Positions 1 to 6,179 of a DNA stretch of 30,257 bases are shown here, piece after piece (the stretch's first letter is position 1; every line of letters begins with the position of its first letter). The position numbers and the translations under genes are program-made. This DNA comes from an uncultured Fibrobacter sp. GTDB lineage: Bacteria > Fibrobacterota > Fibrobacteria > Fibrobacterales > Fibrobacteraceae. The stretch spans positions 1 through 30,257 of the forward strand of contig NZ_ONDD01000027.1 of assembly GCF_900316465.1 (NCBI RefSeq). The letters run 5' to 3'. The notes beneath the pieces are model-generated. The model was not told where the DNA came from. It did not search any database and was given only the letters and a program-made list of their open reading frames with translations.

Positions 1-564
1 ATGTACGACATGAGTCGCGTATCCGCAAACGGCTACTTTGACGCAGCGAACAACGCCGACGCCCGCAACGAGGCCCGCAAGGCTCTGATGGCCCAGCGCA
101 CCAAGGATTTCAAGAACGGCACCTACGACCTGGCCGGCGGTGTTATTGACCCGCTCCCGGACGACGCTCCTTACTTTGTCAAGGATTACTACGCTTACTA
201 CAAGACCCCGCGCGGCTATCACAAGCGATCCCTCAACAGCAATAAGGGCTGGGCCGCCTCCGCTGGCACCTCGCTCCTGAACACGAAACTCCTCGCGTAC
301 GCTGACGAAATCCGTAACCCGGTGCTCATCATCCACGGCGAAAAGGCCCATAGCCGCTACTTCGGCGAAGGCGCCTTCGAAAAGATGACCGGCAAGAAGG
401 CGAACGTCCCCGCAAAACTCGACGCCACCAAGAACTGGAGCAAGATCGTCGGCAACAAGGAACTCCTCGTCATCCCCGGAGCCTCCCACGTGGACCTCTA
501 CGACAACCTGGAAAAAATCCCCTTCGAAAAGCTGAACGAATTCTTCAAGACGAACTTGAAGTAA
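1..564 (+). CDS. Alpha/beta hydrolase, 3' part only (gene cut by window start)
   Basis: The frame is open at the window edge, so the first ATG is probably internal; the YDMSR segment at residues 2-6 normally lies inside this hydrolase family. The visible 187 residues are the C-terminal half of an alpha/beta hydrolase. Residues 108-120 (VLIIHGEKAHSRY) form the strand and loop that usually carry the acidic member of the triad, and PGASHVDLYD at 159-168 supplies the likely catalytic His163. The nucleophilic serine would be upstream and is not visible. Related hydrolases often sit beside flavodoxin, cyclophilin-like and LysR genes, which is the neighbourhood here. The substrate is unknown. A hairpin follows the stop at 605-627. 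Confidence 0.75.
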   Translation: MYDMSRVSANGYFDAANNADARNEARKALMAQRTKDFKNGTYDLAGGVIDPLPDDAPYFVKDYYAYYKTPRGYHKRSLNSNKGWAASAGTSLLNTKLLAYADEIRNPVLIIHGEKAHSRYFGEGAFEKMTGKKANVPAKLDATKNWSKIVGNKELLVIPGASHVDLYDNLEKIPFEKLNEFFKTNLK

Positions 565-604
565 GCAAAAGTCATCTAACCGCGACGATTATTTGATTAA
601 GTTT

Positions 605-627
605 GGAGGTCACAACTTGTGACCTCC
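605..627 (+). terminator. Hairpin after the hydrolase gene
   Basis: GGAGGTCAC and GTGACCTCC form a perfect 9-bp stem around AACTT, extendable to 11 bp on paper. No T-run follows on the plus strand. It separates the hydrolase from the next promoter, so it may be a weak or factor-assisted terminator. Confidence 0.5.
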
Positions 628-632
628 ATTCC

Positions 633-702
633 ACTATGCGCAAAAGGCATAGTGAGTCATAGCAAATAAGTATTTTGAATTGCGTGTGCAATTATTTATA
701 TT
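633..702 (+). promoter_or_regulatory. LysR-type operator and promoter, copy A
   Basis: ACTATGC-N7-GCATAGT (633-653) is a dyad centred at 643. It is followed by TGAGtCAT and an AT-rich segment, then a TATATT -10 box at 697-702. The dyad-to-box spacing is 54 bp, against 53 bp in the copies at 4111 and 5505; a single extra T after TGAG accounts for the difference. The dyad would sit near -66, the usual recognition-site position of LysR-type activators. The expected transcript start falls almost on the ATG at 709. Confidence 0.6.
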
Positions 703-708
703 GTGTGT

Positions 709-1218
709 ATGCGAAACTTTATCCTTATAGCGTTGTTCTTTCTGGTCGCCTGCAGCGATGCGGCGAGCCATTCGACGCAACCTGAAACCCAGACGCCAAA
801 ATCGTCCGCTAGCAAAACGCCCGACGCTGTGCCCGCAAGTTCATCAGCCCAAATGGAGGCTCCCGTGAAACTCAAAATCCATGTGAACGACACCTCCTTC
901 ACGGCGACGCTCGAAGAAAATTCCTCGGCCAAGACCTTCGCCGAATTCCTCACGCAGGGCGACATGACGCTCGACATGCACGACTACGGCAGTTTCGAGA
1001 AGGTGGCCGACCTGCCGCGCAGTTTCCCGCGTAACGACACGCAAATCGACACCGATGCTGGCGACATCATCCTCTACCAGGGCAATTCCATCACCATCTA
1101 CTACGACAAGAATTCCTGGAACTTCACGCGCCTCGCCCGTATTGACAACGTAAACAAGAAACGCCTCCAGCAGATTCTCGGCAAAGGGAACGTGAAGGCT
1201 ACATTTTCTGTGGAATAA
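709..1218 (+). CDS. Cyclophilin-like fold lipoprotein
   Basis: The product has 169 residues. MRNFILIALFFLVACSDAA is a lipoprotein signal peptide with Cys15 as the lipidation site, which favours the ATG at 709 over the GTG at 703. After a Ser/Pro/Thr-rich linker comes a cyclophilin-like domain: VKLKIHVNDTSF, then a segment around MHDYGSFEKVADLP, then GDIILYQGNSITIYYDKNSW and FTRLARID. Members of this small beta-barrel family are often encoded beside flavodoxins and reductases; their activity is not established. No Shine-Dalgarno sequence lies upstream and the predicted -10 box ends 6 bp before the ATG, so the message may be leaderless. The PAP2-like gene follows after 24 bp and could be co-transcribed. 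Confidence 0.75.
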   Translation: MRNFILIALFFLVACSDAASHSTQPETQTPKSSASKTPDAVPASSSAQMEAPVKLKIHVNDTSFTATLEENSSAKTFAEFLTQGDMTLDMHDYGSFEKVADLPRSFPRNDTQIDTDAGDIILYQGNSITIYYDKNSWNFTRLARIDNVNKKRLQQILGKGNVKATFSVE

Positions 1219-1242
1219 ACGTATATTTCCTTCGGGAAGACG

Positions 1243-2121
1243 ATGACGCGTTTGCTGACGAAATTCAGAACACATTTTACGCTTGTGCTGTTCACTGCAT
1301 TTGCAAGTTTCGCACATGCTGAAACGCCAGCGGCCGATTCGACAAGCGCGGATTCCGCAGCCATCGATAGCGCACAAAAGCTTTCCCCATTCGATCACCT
1401 GGGCCACAACATGCTGCTGAGTGCGTTCGGCTGGCCGCTCGGGTTCCACATGCTCGGCGGTGCGCTTACGTACAAGTTTTCGATGGGAAATAACGACTTG
1501 ATGGTAGCCCGTTTTGCGGCCCGTCAGGATCAGTTGGTGTCCGGCATTGCGTTCGGACCCGGCATGATGATGGGGACGTTCTTCCCGATACTCGTCCCCG
1601 GCTACATGTACTTTATCAGCGACAACCGCGCGCTGAACAACACCGGTGCCGTCGCCGTGCAGGCTACCGCCGTGGCTTTCCTCTACAACAACATCCTCAA
1701 GGCGATTTCGGCTCGCGAGCACCCTGACGCGGAACTCAACAGCGGCGAGCGTTCCCGCGATTTCAAGTGGGGATTTTTTAGGCGCGGAGTATTTTACGGC
1801 TGGCCCTCGGGGCATTCCATGACCAATGCGGCCATGGCCATGAGTATCGCAAGCTACAACCGCGACAAGCCTCTCGTTGTGGCGGGCTGCGCCCTGTATG
1901 CAGGCTACATCGCCACAAGCATGGTGCTCGGCGCAAAAGGGGAGGCCCACTGGTTCTCCGACGCCGTCGCGGGCACCCTGATGGGAGCCTCCATCGGCTG
2001 GTACATCGGCAGCGTGTTCTACAAGGAAAAAATCGGCGAAAAGCGGACCCCGCCCAAGGTCACCATCGCCCCGCTATTTTACAATGACACCAAAGGCGCC
2101 GTGCTCAGCGTGAGGATATAA
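1243..2121 (+). CDS. PAP2-superfamily membrane protein
   Basis: The product has 292 residues with an N-terminal signal or anchor segment ending around AHA (24-26), several hydrophobic segments, and PAP2 (type 2 phosphatidic acid phosphatase) motifs. PSGH at 188-191 matches motif C2, and HWFSD at 236-240 supplies the histidine and aspartate of motif C3. Motif C1 is recognisable at K153 but reads K-x6-HP instead of K-x6-RP, and the usual SR before the C3 histidine is missing. The catalytic histidines and aspartate are kept while two phosphate-binding arginines are replaced. It could therefore be a lipid or undecaprenyl-pyrophosphate phosphatase with altered specificity, or a weakened enzyme. 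It follows the cyclophilin-like gene by 24 bp. Confidence 0.75.
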   Translation: MTRLLTKFRTHFTLVLFTAFASFAHAETPAADSTSADSAAIDSAQKLSPFDHLGHNMLLSAFGWPLGFHMLGGALTYKFSMGNNDLMVARFAARQDQLVSGIAFGPGMMMGTFFPILVPGYMYFISDNRALNNTGAVAVQATAVAFLYNNILKAISAREHPDAELNSGERSRDFKWGFFRRGVFYGWPSGHSMTNAAMAMSIASYNRDKPLVVAGCALYAGYIATSMVLGAKGEAHWFSDAVAGTLMGASIGWYIGSVFYKEKIGEKRTPPKVTIAPLFYNDTKGAVLSVRI

Positions 2122-2132
2122 GCCAAACGCCT

Positions 2133-2152
2133 GGTACACAACCTTGTGGACC
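2133..2152 (+). terminator. Weak hairpin after the PAP2 gene
   Basis: GGTaCACAA and TTGTGgACC can pair around CC with one mismatch, 11 bp after the PAP2 stop. No T-run follows, so this is only a possible terminator. Confidence 0.25.
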
Positions 2153-2215
2153 GACGAAAGAGAAAAAATGCATAAACCACTTGACAATCGCGTTTTGGTA
2201 ATTTTATTGGAAAAT

Positions 2216-2239
2216 GTCTCTTGCGTCGCCAGCCCCGAA
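2216..2239. repeat. Left 24-bp imperfect direct repeat bounding abiE
   Basis: This segment matches 3820-3843 at 22 of 24 positions, with an 18-bp perfect core (2222-2239 = 3826-3843). It begins 3 bp beyond the abiEii stop. Read on the minus strand in the abiEii register it encodes FGAGDARD, against FGAGDAGD in the small membrane protein at the right copy. A GTATTTT match lies 7 bp upstream (minus strand) of both copies. Confidence 0.6.
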
Positions 2240-2242
2240 GTG

Positions 2243-3082
2243 TTAGAAAATACAATCAAGAATCTCTTTGCAAGATTCAATTGTCGCTTCAAATGGAACA
2301 TCTTTTGCAAACGAAGATTTTTTTGCATAGTTCTTCCAGCGGGTTTGAAGAATGTCGCTCTTTGAAATTTCTTCTAGAAGCAAAAGAGCTTCTTCTTTTT
2401 TAAAAGGCGTTTTGCGATATTGGCAAGTTGTTTCAAAAGATTTCTTCAAGTCAGGAATATTGATGTTATTCCTTTGCAATTGATTGATGATATAGATGTC
2501 GTAATAATCTTTGCAGCGGCTATTGAGCAGGCCTCGGAAAAGAATGGTTTGAAGTTTTTCAGCAACAACCGTTTCTAGGTTATAAGCTCGAAACGCAATG
2601 GTTTCATGGCTGATGAGGCTTTGGTAAGAGTATTCGATATCTTTTGGCGTAATCGGATCGCCCGTGGCGACATCGACATGGAAACTTTGTCTGACGTTCT
2701 CTAGGTGCCCGGTCAAAAGAATGGAAAATCCGCCATAGGCGTCTTCGTCGCGGATAGGAGAAATATCGCTTATTTCAAAAGTGATAGAATCATCTGCATC
2801 GATTGCGATGATGTCAGTGAAAATTTCCTTCAATCTATTCTCATTCATGGTTTCCTTTCTCAAAAGGAAATCAATGTCGGCAGTATAGCGGTTCTTTACA
2901 CCGAGCAATGTAGCGAGATAGAAACCGCCCTTGAAAACAAACTTGTTGGCGTATGTTGACTTGGCCAATCTTGAAATGAATGCATCAAAGAAGAACGATA
3001 CGAGCAAGACGTTGGCGTGAACGTTCATTTCTTTGGAGAGGTTGTTGATTCTCGCTTGCAGGGAATTCTTATTAATCTTCAT
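2243..3082 (-). CDS. abiEii: AbiEii-family nucleotidyltransferase toxin
   Basis: The product has 279 residues and is the toxin half of an AbiE (type IV) toxin-antitoxin and phage-defence pair. Family motifs are visible in order: FKGGFYLATLL at 50-60, TADIDF at 68-72 with the paired aspartates D69 and D71, HVDVATGDP around 135-143, AEKLQTI at 174-180 and KDYYDIY at 191-197. This is the DNA polymerase beta-like nucleotidyltransferase layout, in which family toxins modify tRNA or related targets with nucleotides. It overlaps the antitoxin gene by 11 bp (ATGAAGATTAA), indicating coupled translation. Base composition is more AT-rich than the flanking genes, consistent with transfer. No active-site residue is obviously missing. 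Confidence 0.88.
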   Translation of the reverse strand: MKINKNSLQARINNLSKEMNVHANVLLVSFFFDAFISRLAKSTYANKFVFKGGFYLATLLGVKNRYTADIDFLLRKETMNENRLKEIFTDIIAIDADDSITFEISDISPIRDEDAYGGFSILLTGHLENVRQSFHVDVATGDPITPKDIEYSYQSLISHETIAFRAYNLETVVAEKLQTILFRGLLNSRCKDYYDIYIINQLQRNNINIPDLKKSFETTCQYRKTPFKKEEALLLLEEISKSDILQTRWKNYAKKSSFAKDVPFEATIESCKEILDCIF

Positions 3083-3680
3083 TCAGTATCACCGTCATAA
3101 GTTCCGCCACTTTGTTCTCTATTTTCAATATTTGGGCGTAATGGAGTAGGTTGCGGGTATTCTTGTCTTTTGATTTTGCGTAAAGCCTGAGCGCTTTGCC
3201 GTAAATTTCCGCATCGATTTTTTGACTGTTTTTAATGATGTCGCAAATCGTTCGTTCCATATCGTAGCATTCCACCAGATGTCCAAGCGAAGTCTTGATT
3301 TTGCAAATTCCAAGCCTGTAGGTTTCATCGCGAGAATCTGTGTGGATTGCGACGGAAGGGTTCGGAGAAAATGGCCTATAATTCTTGGACCCGGTTACCT
3401 CGAAATAATCGGGTAGGCGGTCTGTTAGCCCATGCAAGAATAGTGCGGAAACGTGTGAAAAGATGAATCTGGGATACTTGTATTGAAAAACAAGGTAATC
3501 GTCCCTGATCCATTGCTCTTGGGCGTAGAATCCCTTGTCTACCTTGACAAGGCCCTGCTTTCGCACGAAATCGGTCAAGAACCACGAGGGAATCTTGTGG
3601 GTGTCGACTTGCTTTCGCGTGATGTAGCCGCTGTTCGCGTTCAGCATTTTTTCCAGTTTCTTCTCGTTTGTTTCTTGCAT
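3072..3680 (-). CDS. abiEi: AbiEi-family antitoxin / transcriptional regulator
   Basis: The product has 202 residues. The N-terminal ~65 residues (NSGYITRKQV..., then GLVKVDKGFYA) form the winged-helix AbiEi domain. The rest (FIFSHVSALFLHGLTDRLPDYFEVTG, ERTICDII) is the typical AbiEi C-terminal domain. In studied AbiE systems the antitoxin binds inverted repeats in its own promoter and neutralises AbiEii without stable complex formation. The gene is upstream of and overlaps abiEii. No Shine-Dalgarno sequence is evident; an AT-rich TATATT-like box lies roughly 15-20 bp before the ATG, so the message has a very short leader or none. Confidence 0.87.
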   Translation of the reverse strand: MQETNEKKLEKMLNANSGYITRKQVDTHKIPSWFLTDFVRKQGLVKVDKGFYAQEQWIRDDYLVFQYKYPRFIFSHVSALFLHGLTDRLPDYFEVTGSKNYRPFSPNPSVAIHTDSRDETYRLGICKIKTSLGHLVECYDMERTICDIIKNSQKIDAEIYGKALRLYAKSKDKNTRNLLHYAQILKIENKVAELMTVILNED

Positions 3681-3732
3681 TTCAAACCAAATATATAATA
3701 AAATGGTTGAAAAAGCAAGTTTTTATTTCTTT

Positions 3733-3885
3733 TTACCCGCTACAGAACATTAAAGATGCGAAAATCCCCACGAAAATCAGGAACGGCAGCACTTTCAGCA
3801 GCAAGGTAATGGCGCAGGCGTCCCCTGCGTCGCCAGCCCCGAAAAGAGCCAAAATACCTAGCACGATAAGGAAAGTTACCAGCAT
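3733..3885 (-). CDS. Small hydrophobic membrane protein, 50 residues
   Basis: Reading the minus strand from the ATG at 3885 gives MLVTFLIVLGILALFGAGDA, then GDACAITLLLKVLPFLIFVG, then a hydrophobic tail ending FCSG. It has two hydrophobic segments (about 2-15 and 27-47) separated by a Gly/Asp turn (GAGDAGDA), consistent with a hairpin in the membrane. GCGAGG lies 4 bp before the ATG. ACCAGC (3878-3883) and GCTGGT (3894-3899) can pair in the mRNA, enclosing both the ribosome site and the start codon. The right direct repeat at 3820-3843 lies inside this gene. No family is recognised. It could be a small TA-type or signalling protein, or a chance frame. Confidence 0.5.
   Translation of the reverse strand: MLVTFLIVLGILALFGAGDAGDACAITLLLKVLPFLIFVGIFASLMFCSG
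3820..3843. repeat. Right 24-bp imperfect direct repeat bounding abiE
   Basis: This is the partner of 2216-2239 (22 of 24 identical, same orientation), 1604 bp away. It lies inside the 50-residue membrane protein gene and encodes its FGAGDAGD turn. The two copies enclose both abiE genes. Confidence 0.6.
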
Positions 3886-3940
3886 AGAACCTCGCTGGTA
3901 CAAATATACATACCTTGGATGTCATAATATGACAATTTGA

Positions 3941-4144
3941 GGATTTGTTGAAAAAGGGGAAAGCCTGGAACTAAAGTCCCAACTGCTTGGCTCGATTGAA
4001 TTGACGGGAAATTTCAAAGGCGTCTGGGAATGCCATATTCAACCAGATTGGCTATTGCTTTATCTGAAGAAGATTTTTTCAACAGAAACCATAAAAGCGC
4101 GTGTTTCCACTATGCGTTCCACGCATACTGAGCATGAAAATTAA
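3941..4144 (+). pseudogene. Remnant of a YafQ/RelE-family mRNA interferase toxin
   Basis: An open frame with no start codon (the stop before it is at 3938) encodes ELTGNFKGVWECHIQPDWLL (about 3998-4057) followed by LY. This is the conserved core of YafQ-type toxins, in which a histidine in the ECHI segment and the PDWLL strand belong to the ribonuclease fold. The family's C-terminal part, normally ending in a TGSHSDLF-like motif with another catalytic histidine, is absent; the frame drifts through KKIFSTETIKA into the next promoter. The N-terminus and any antitoxin gene are also missing. It is therefore a decayed toxin next to the AbiE pair, and its tail is overlapped by the LysR-type operator at 4111-4127. 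Confidence 0.7.
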
Positions 4145-4177
4145 GCATTTTCCGCATGCTCCGAAAATATTTATATT
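4109..4177 (+). promoter_or_regulatory. LysR-type operator and promoter, copy B
   Basis: TATGCG-N5-CGCATA (4111-4127) is centred at 4119. It is followed by TGAGCATgAAAATTA and GCATT, then a TATATT box at 4172-4177, 53 bp from the dyad centre. The expected transcript start is near 4184, leaving about 20 nt of leader with CGGAG before the ATG at 4205. Confidence 0.65.
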
Positions 4178-4204
4178 ATATGCGAAATATTTCGGAGTGG
4201 CAAA

Positions 4205-4606
4205 ATGAAACTCAAGTTTTTAACATTTTTTTCAATCCTTGCGCTCGCTGCGAGCGTGTTTGCGGAGAGTGCCATGAGCAACATTACGGTAAACCTGCGC
4301 TATACGGGTAAGAACGGGGCGGCAAAGAAGTTCGCCGAAGAGATGGTTTCTAGCGGGACGGTGGCGAAAATCCGTGCCGAGAAGGGCAATATTCGCTACG
4401 AATATTTCCAGTCGCTGGACGATCCCGAGACCATCTTGCTGATTGACGCGTGGGAAAGCCAGGCAGCCATCGACGTGCACCACGCTTCACCCATGATGAA
4501 GACGATTGCGAAACTCCGCGACAAGTACGACTTGAAAATGACTGTCGAACGCTACACGCCCGACAACACCATGCCCAAGACCGACGAAAAGTTCATCAGG
4601 AAATAA
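4205..4606 (+). CDS. Exported antibiotic-biosynthesis-monooxygenase (ABM) domain protein
   Basis: The product has 133 residues. MKLKFLTFFSILALAASVFA is a signal peptide with likely cleavage after Ala20. The mature part is one ABM ferredoxin-like domain: ITVNLRYTGKNGAAKKFAEE, then GNIRYEYFQSLDDPETILLI, DAWESQAAIDVHH and MKTIAKLRDKYDLKMTVERY. Cytoplasmic relatives such as YgiN act on quinols or reactive carbonyls; export to the periplasm is less usual. A Shine-Dalgarno-like CGGAG lies 7 bp upstream of the ATG. The operator/promoter at 4109-4177 ties it to the LysR regulator encoded convergently just downstream and to the flavodoxin gene. Substrate unknown. Confidence 0.78.
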   Translation: MKLKFLTFFSILALAASVFAESAMSNITVNLRYTGKNGAAKKFAEEMVSSGTVAKIRAEKGNIRYEYFQSLDDPETILLIDAWESQAAIDVHHASPMMKTIAKLRDKYDLKMTVERYTPDNTMPKTDEKFIRK

Positions 4607-4667
4607 GTCGCGACAATGCAGCGCCCGCACGCTGTTTGGCGATAAGGCGACCAGCGGGAAATAGATT

Positions 4668-5468
4668 CTACGCCAACGTCACCTTGAAAAATTCCACGCT
4701 CATTTCGCGGTCGGCGAGCGGCACAATCTTGCGGTCCTTTGGAATTTCGTAATCGAACTGGTGGTCCGAAACGAACGTCAACAGCGAAGACTGCTCGATG
4801 AGCTTTGAAATGCCCTTCGTGCTGTCGTGCTTGATGAAGGTGGCGTAGGGAATCTTCTTGCGCTTGACCTGCTCCCAGAACCCCACATTGCTGCGCTGGA
4901 TGATGGTTTCGCCCTTGAGTTCCCGGAGCCGGATGGACTTGCGCTTCGCAAGCGGGTGCTTCTTGGGGAGCGCAATCGAGAGCCGCTCCTGCATGTATTT
5001 TTCGGCACGGTATTTCTTTGCACGGGGGGCCTTAAGCGTGATGCCGATATCCGCCGTGCCCTCGTTCAAGGCCTTCAGCACGCCCGCCTCATTGTCGATA
5101 ATCTCGTAGGTGACCTGCGCACCGGGGTATTTCTCCTGCAGTTCCTGCACCATCCGCATGGCGGGGAGAATGGCCACCGACGCGATAGAGAACGTGCGCG
5201 TGGCCCCCTGCGGGCTTACCTTTTCCATCATCTCGCCTTGCAAATCCATGATGCGCTTCGCGTATTCGGCGACCGTGCGTCCCTTCTCGTTCAGCTCGAT
5301 GCGGTTCTTTTTGCGCTCGAAGAGCGGAGCACCGATTTCGTCTTCCAGCTTCTTGAACGCGCGGCTCACCGCCGGCTGCGAAGTGTAGAGCTTGTCCGCA
5401 ACGGCAGAAAGCGTCCCGTATTCCAGGAACCCGGCCAGCAATCGCAAAATATAGGTCTCGACAAACAT
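4668..5468 (-). CDS. LysR-family transcriptional regulator
   Basis: The product has 266 residues, slightly short for the family (about 300). The N-terminal winged helix-turn-helix is clear: LRLLAGFLEYGTLSAVADKL, then TSQPAVSRAFKKLEDEIGAP and LFERKKNRIELNEKG (about 8-64). The effector domain starts at about 92 (FSIASVAILPAMRMV) and includes LNEGTADIGITLKAP and SSLLTFVSDH. The gene is divergent from the flavodoxin gene, the standard arrangement for a LysR regulator and its target. The shared 5469-5618 region holds the dyad at 5505-5523, next to this gene's own AT-rich -10 (about 5490-5500), which suggests autoregulation. GGGGC lies just upstream of the ATG. The effector is not predictable from sequence; a redox or quinone-type signal would fit the target genes. 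Confidence 0.9.
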   Translation of the reverse strand: MFVETYILRLLAGFLEYGTLSAVADKLYTSQPAVSRAFKKLEDEIGAPLFERKKNRIELNEKGRTVAEYAKRIMDLQGEMMEKVSPQGATRTFSIASVAILPAMRMVQELQEKYPGAQVTYEIIDNEAGVLKALNEGTADIGITLKAPRAKKYRAEKYMQERLSIALPKKHPLAKRKSIRLRELKGETIIQRSNVGFWEQVKRKKIPYATFIKHDSTKGISKLIEQSSLLTFVSDHQFDYEIPKDRKIVPLADREMSVEFFKVTLA

Positions 5469-5490
5469 AAAAAGCCCCTTTTGGGGGAGA

Positions 5491-5572
5491 ATATAATAAA
5501 TCCGCTATGCGCAACACGCATAGTGGGCATAAAAATTACGCATTATGCGGCCGTTCTGGATTTATTTATATT
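5491..5572. promoter_or_regulatory. Divergent LysR-type operator and promoter, copy C
   Basis: CTATGCG-N5-CGCATAG (5505-5523) is a perfect 7-bp dyad with the T-N11-A core typical of LysR boxes. TGGGCATAAAAATTAC and GCATT follow, then a TATATT box at 5567-5572, 53 bp from the dyad centre, serving the flavodoxin gene. On the minus strand a TTATTATATT segment (about 5491-5500) beside the dyad could be the -10 of the regulator gene, so binding at the dyad would interfere with its transcription. Confidence 0.7.
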
Positions 5573-5618
5573 ATAGACAACCGGTTCAAGGAAATTTTTT
5601 ACGAAAAAGGCGGATCCC

Positions 5619-6179
5619 ATGAAAAAAATCACCTTGATTTTTTTATCACTTCTTCTAGGAGTCTCTATGGCAGCAGAAAAGAAAATCCTCGTCGTTTACT
5701 ATTCCCGTGCCGATGAAAACTACACCGTCGGGAACATTTCCAAGGGCAATACCGAAATCATTGCCGAGATGATTGCGAAAAAGACGGGCGGCACGCTCCT
5801 ACATGTGGAACCCGCGAAGGAATACCCCAAGGGCTACGACGACTGCATCAATGTCGCGAAGAAGGAACTCTCGCAGGATGCACGCCCGGCGATCAAGCCC
5901 GTGAACGTGAATCCCGAGGACTTCGACGAAATCTACATCGGGTATCCGGTGTGGTGGGGCGAAATGCCGATGCCCATGTTCACCTTCCTCGAGAAGTACA
6001 ATCTGAAGGGCAAGACGATTCACCCGTTCATGACGCACGAAGGTAGCGGTCTTTCGGGAGTGCAGCGCCTCAAGAAGGTGACTGGCGCGAACGTGACTGC
6101 GGGCCTCGCCATCTACGGGCATGTCGCGCAGAATGAACGCGAAAAGGCTCAGAAGGAAGTGGACAAGTGGGTAAAATAG
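5619..6179 (+). CDS. Exported flavodoxin
   Basis: The product has 186 residues. MKKITLIFLSLLLGVSMAA is a signal peptide, unusual for a flavodoxin. The mature domain has the FMN phosphate loop region (ILVVYYSRADENYTVGN then NTEIIAEMI, about 23-52), the isoalloxazine-contact loop GYPVWWGEMPMPM (about 107-119) and FMTHEGSGLSGV (about 137-148). This is the flavodoxin_4 type found in anaerobes and linked to LysR-controlled redox clusters. A promoter with a LysR dyad precedes it. The next gene, a multi-helix membrane protein, overlaps its end by 13 bp, so the pair is translationally coupled and probably works together in electron transfer across or at the inner membrane. That partnership is inferred from gene order. 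Confidence 0.85.
   Translation: MKKITLIFLSLLLGVSMAAEKKILVVYYSRADENYTVGNISKGNTEIIAEMIAKKTGGTLLHVEPAKEYPKGYDDCINVAKKELSQDARPAIKPVNVNPEDFDEIYIGYPVWWGEMPMPMFTFLEKYNLKGKTIHPFMTHEGSGLSGVQRLKKVTGANVTAGLAIYGHVAQNEREKAQKEVDKWVK

Noticed and set aside
844..1950. 368-codon minus-strand frame across the cyclophilin-like and PAP2 genes
   Set aside because: It overlaps two genes with clear signal peptides and motifs and has no ribosome site or family resemblance.
2144..2403. Short plus-strand frames between PAP2 and abiEii
   Set aside because: They overlap the abiEii 3' end, have no clear ribosome site and match no family.
4619..4634. CAGCG/CGCTG hairpin between the convergent ABM and LysR genes
   Set aside because: The stem is only 5 bp with no T-run; too weak to call a terminator.
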